This document shows, piece by piece, positions 5,662 through 7,234 of a stretch of 7,234 bases of DNA (its first letter is position 1; the number at the start of each line of letters is the position of its first letter). The notes beneath the pieces are model-generated. The model had not been told where the DNA came from. It saw only the letters and a list, made by a program, of their open reading frames with translations, and searched no databases. The stretch comes from Desulfobacterales bacterium (GTDB taxonomy: Bacteria > Desulfobacterota > DSM-4660 > Desulfatiglandales > B25-G16). The position numbers and the translations under genes are program-made. The stretch covers positions 1 through 7,234 of the forward strand of contig JABXJZ010000068.1 of the NCBI GenBank assembly GCA_013375335.1. The letters are read 5' to 3'.

Positions 5662-6560
5662 TAGATCGCCAGCGTCAAACCCTCCCTGGCCCAGAAGACC
5701 TCCATCTTCTTATAGGCTGAACGGTATTTGGATCTGTTCTTCCTCCATAGTTGATCCAAAAACGTATCTGAGTGTTGAGGGTCGTGGTGAAAGATCGCCA
5801 GTTGTTTGACCTGGGCCTTGTACGCGGTCTTGACAAGGAGGTCAATGGAGGAATGCCCCCAGCCTACCTTGCTGAGGTACTCTTCCTCAGTGTACTGGCC
5901 ATCACCGATGAGAAGGTCGGCATTGGAGACAAATTCGAGGTAATCCTGGGCCGCAGCCCTATGCTCCCCACTGCCAGGATCGAGCTGGAAAATCCGATTA
6001 AGCTCCACATCGGTGGCATAGACGATCTTCTTCCCATTGACACGCAAACGGTAGCGCACTGAGCCCCCGGGGTGGTAGACCTGTTCCTGCCAGTCAATGG
6101 TGACCTCTCCCACGTGGATGACCTCTTCGGATATCTCCTGGATACTGATGTCAGCGGGGAAGGTCGCCATCCCGACAGGAAAATACTCGGAGTCCATCTG
6201 TCCCTTTAAGATAGCAGCAAGGAAGACCTCTTTCTGGGGGCTTCCATAAATGGTCAGTTTGACATCTTTGAGATAGGCCAGTTGAAAGAAGGGCAGCCCT
6301 TGAATATGATCCCAATGGGTGTGACTGAGAAATAGGTGAAGGGAGGGCGTGTTCTCGGTCTCCTTCCGCTCATCGGCAAGCTCGATGCCTAAATTCCTGA
6401 TACCAGTACCCGCATCCAGGATGATGTGCGTGTCCTGGGACTGGACCGTTATACAGGACGTGTTGCCACCATATTTCTCCGTAATGCGTCCTGGCGTGGA
6501 AATTGAGCCACGCGTCCCCCAAAAGGTCACAAGCGGTTTGACTTCACTGGCATTGGTCAT
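5661..6560 (-). CDS. metallo-beta-lactamase fold hydrolase, PhnP/COG1235-like
   Basis: This 299-residue cytoplasmic protein has no signal peptide. The MBL signature HTHWDH is at 80-85 (H80, H82, D84, H85). Further candidate metal ligands are H163 in VYHPGG, D184 in YATDVE and H258 in IFHHDP. The N-terminal WGTRGSIS..G...YGGNTSC block (14-36), with GWGHSS near 233-238 and FHHDPQHSD at 257-265, marks the subgroup related to PhnP and cyclic-phosphodiester hydrolases rather than beta-lactamases or glyoxalases. A phosphodiester substrate is therefore likely, but its identity is unknown. Its ATG overlaps the FHA gene's stop as ATGA, and GGAG (6569-6566) sits five bases upstream, so the two are translationally coupled. 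A role in FHA-linked signalling is inferred from this pairing alone. Confidence 0.88.
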   Translation of the reverse strand: MTNASEVKPLVTFWGTRGSISTPGRITEKYGGNTSCITVQSQDTHIILDAGTGIRNLGIELADERKETENTPSLHLFLSHTHWDHIQGLPFFQLAYLKDVKLTIYGSPQKEVFLAAILKGQMDSEYFPVGMATFPADISIQEISEEVIHVGEVTIDWQEQVYHPGGSVRYRLRVNGKKIVYATDVELNRIFQLDPGSGEHRAAAQDYLEFVSNADLLIGDGQYTEEEYLSKVGWGHSSIDLLVKTAYKAQVKQLAIFHHDPQHSDTFLDQLWRKNRSKYRSAYKKMEVFWAREGLTLAI

Positions 6561-6997
6561 ATCTTCTCCAGTATCCTCTCCTCAGTAAAGAGCATCTTTA
6601 CGCCCCCAACATCGATCTGATCGTTGCTTCGCAAGGCGCACTTCGCCACTCTTATGCCGTTCACATAGGTGCCGTTGGTGCTGCCCAGATCCTCAATGTG
6701 ATATTCCTCGTTGCGAAAGATGACCCGGGCGTGCCTTCGGGAGACATTGGTGGAGGAAAGTCGAATCGTGCATCCCGGCGTCCGGCCAATAACAGCCTCT
6801 CCTTGCCCCAATTCAACGACTTCCTTCCCTTTACTAAACCCGATAATCTCCAAACAGGCACGTAGTTTGATGGGAACCTCTGCAACGAATGTTGAACGGG
6901 ACAGCTTGGTGGTAGTCTCACAGCCGGAATCCTTATCAGATGCGGCGTCTTTAGCGAACTTATCCCCCTTTACCGTTTTCTCAGTGTCGGTGGTCAT
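6557..6997 (-). CDS. FHA-domain phosphothreonine-binding protein
   Basis: This 146-residue cytoplasmic protein has one forkhead-associated domain at about 48-140, which binds phosphothreonine peptides. All hallmark residues are present: G71-R72 (VIGRTPGC), S86-x-x-H89 (VSRRHA), and LGSTNGTYVNG at 104-114 with the conserved N108 and the N113-G114 turn. Residues 1-45 are charged and rich in Thr and Ser (TTDTEKT; CETTTKLSRS at 26-35), probably disordered. The ETT at 27-29 recalls the phosphorylated ETTS-type motif before the FHA domain of actinobacterial GarA/OdhI. That resemblance is short and may be chance. A good promoter lies upstream, and the stop codon overlaps the MBL start, so the pair is one expression unit. 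No Ser/Thr kinase gene is in the window, so its partner must be encoded elsewhere. Confidence 0.92.
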   Translation of the reverse strand: MTTDTEKTVKGDKFAKDAASDKDSGCETTTKLSRSTFVAEVPIKLRACLEIIGFSKGKEVVELGQGEAVIGRTPGCTIRLSSTNVSRRHARVIFRNEEYHIEDLGSTNGTYVNGIRVAKCALRSNDQIDVGGVKMLFTEERILEKI

Positions 6998-7037
6998 AGT
7001 CTTTCACCCTCACTGGAATCTTATATATAGGAAAGTG

Positions 7038-7066
7038 AGTATAGCCTCATCTGGTATTTTAGTCAA
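7038..7066 (-). promoter_or_regulatory. sigma-70-like promoter for the FHA-MBL unit
   Basis: On the minus strand TTGACT (7066-7061) is followed by exactly 17 bases and TATACT (7043-7038). Both boxes match consensus at five of six positions. The start would be near 7031, leaving a leader of about 33 bases before the FHA ATG at 6997. Within it, GAGG about ten bases before the ATG is the likely Shine-Dalgarno. The promoter begins eight bases past the stop of the upstream gene, so FHA-MBL can be transcribed independently. It may also drive the transporter genes by read-through. Confidence 0.7.
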
Positions 7067-7073
7067 GAATCCC

Positions 7074-7234
7074 TTAACTTACAAACAAATCCACGGTTCT
7101 TCCATCTCTTAGATTAACAAGTCCTTCTTCACAGATTCTCAAAAAGGGTATTGCCGCACCTGTGAGGGTGACAAGGGTGAGCAAGGGATTATCAAAAGGG
7201 AAACCGAGATCCTTTACAACCCCTTTTAACTCTT
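7074..7234 (-). CDS. ade: C-terminus of an adenine deaminase-like amidohydrolase, partial
   Basis: An open frame enters from the window's right edge and ends at TAA (7076-7074), giving the last 52 residues of a protein whose start lies outside. It reads ELKGVVKDLGFPFDNPLLTL, then VTLTGAAIPFLRICEEGLVN, then LRDGRTVDLFVS. This follows the C-terminal block of adenine deaminases, where a helix ending in LG is followed by a DPF.TLSFL..PVIP.L..T..GLVD..... segment. Known members hydrolyse adenine to hypoxanthine in purine salvage. The TGAAIPF.RICEEGLVN version differs from the usual PVIPELK(I/L)TD and suggests a divergent subgroup. Catalytic residues are not in view. Strand and spacing place it just upstream of the FHA promoter. 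It probably belongs to a separate transcript, since a near-consensus promoter follows eight bases past its stop. Confidence 0.65.
   Translation of the reverse strand, partial: ELKGVVKDLGFPFDNPLLTLVTLTGAAIPFLRICEEGLVNLRDGRTVDLFVS

Noticed and set aside
6711..7112. Plus-strand 133-codon frame
   Set aside because: It is antisense to the FHA gene, its promoter and the end of the adenine deaminase-like gene, all of which have better support.
7160..7190. Repeated GGGTGA/AAGGG units on the plus strand
   Set aside because: They fall inside the adenine deaminase-like coding frame and reflect Leu/Thr codons, not a repeat element.
1..7234. CRISPR array, tRNA, rRNA, insertion sequence or replication origin
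   Set aside because: I saw no regularly spaced repeats, cloverleaf sequences, transposase motifs, terminal repeats or DnaA-box clusters by eye on either strand.

Overview
This 7.2-kb window looks like chromosome of a Gram-negative bacterium. The reasons are a remnant of a ZraS-type periplasmic sensor domain, a substrate-binding protein with a Sec signal peptide and no lipobox, and sigma-70-like promoters. Base composition is moderate to GC-rich by eye. The gene set (FHA protein, metallo-beta-lactamase fold hydrolase, HD protein, sugar-type ABC importer) would fit Desulfobacterota or deep lineages such as NC10/Methylomirabilota or Nitrospirota, but nothing here fixes the taxon.

Layout from left to right. 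At 116-469 (minus) is a small unrecognised membrane or exported protein with a good promoter at 509-537. From about 538 to 1312 the DNA is mostly decayed. It holds a coding-like minus-strand tail (628-768), a cluster of TATCCA motifs (831-869), and a broken ZraS-like sensor domain (about 925-1254, plus). An HD-domain phosphohydrolase follows at 1313-2254 (plus). It converges on a minus-strand block that fills the rest of the window. In transcription order that block is: the 3' end of an adenine deaminase-like gene cut by the window edge (7234-7074); a near-consensus promoter (7066-7038); an FHA-domain protein (6997-6557); a metallo-beta-lactamase fold hydrolase overlapping it by ATGA (6560-5661); a perfect 12-bp palindrome (5658-5647); and a carbohydrate-type ABC importer. 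The importer consists of a solute-binding protein (start probably GTG at 5549, stop 4203), a MalF/UgpA-like permease (4183-3233) and a MalG/UgpE-like permease (3220-2372).

The binding protein and two permeases form a CUT1-type importer without its ATPase. The next gene is convergent, so the ATPase must be shared or encoded elsewhere. The FHA and MBL genes are translationally coupled and probably form a small phospho-threonine signalling/hydrolase module. Two putative metal-dependent phosphoesterases (HD and MBL) flank the transporter on opposite strands. A functional link between them is conjecture. The clearest new observations are the unlisted partial adenine deaminase-like gene, the ZraS-sensor relic beside the HD gene, the FHA-MBL pair with a Thr-rich N-terminal tail, and the ATPase-less importer.
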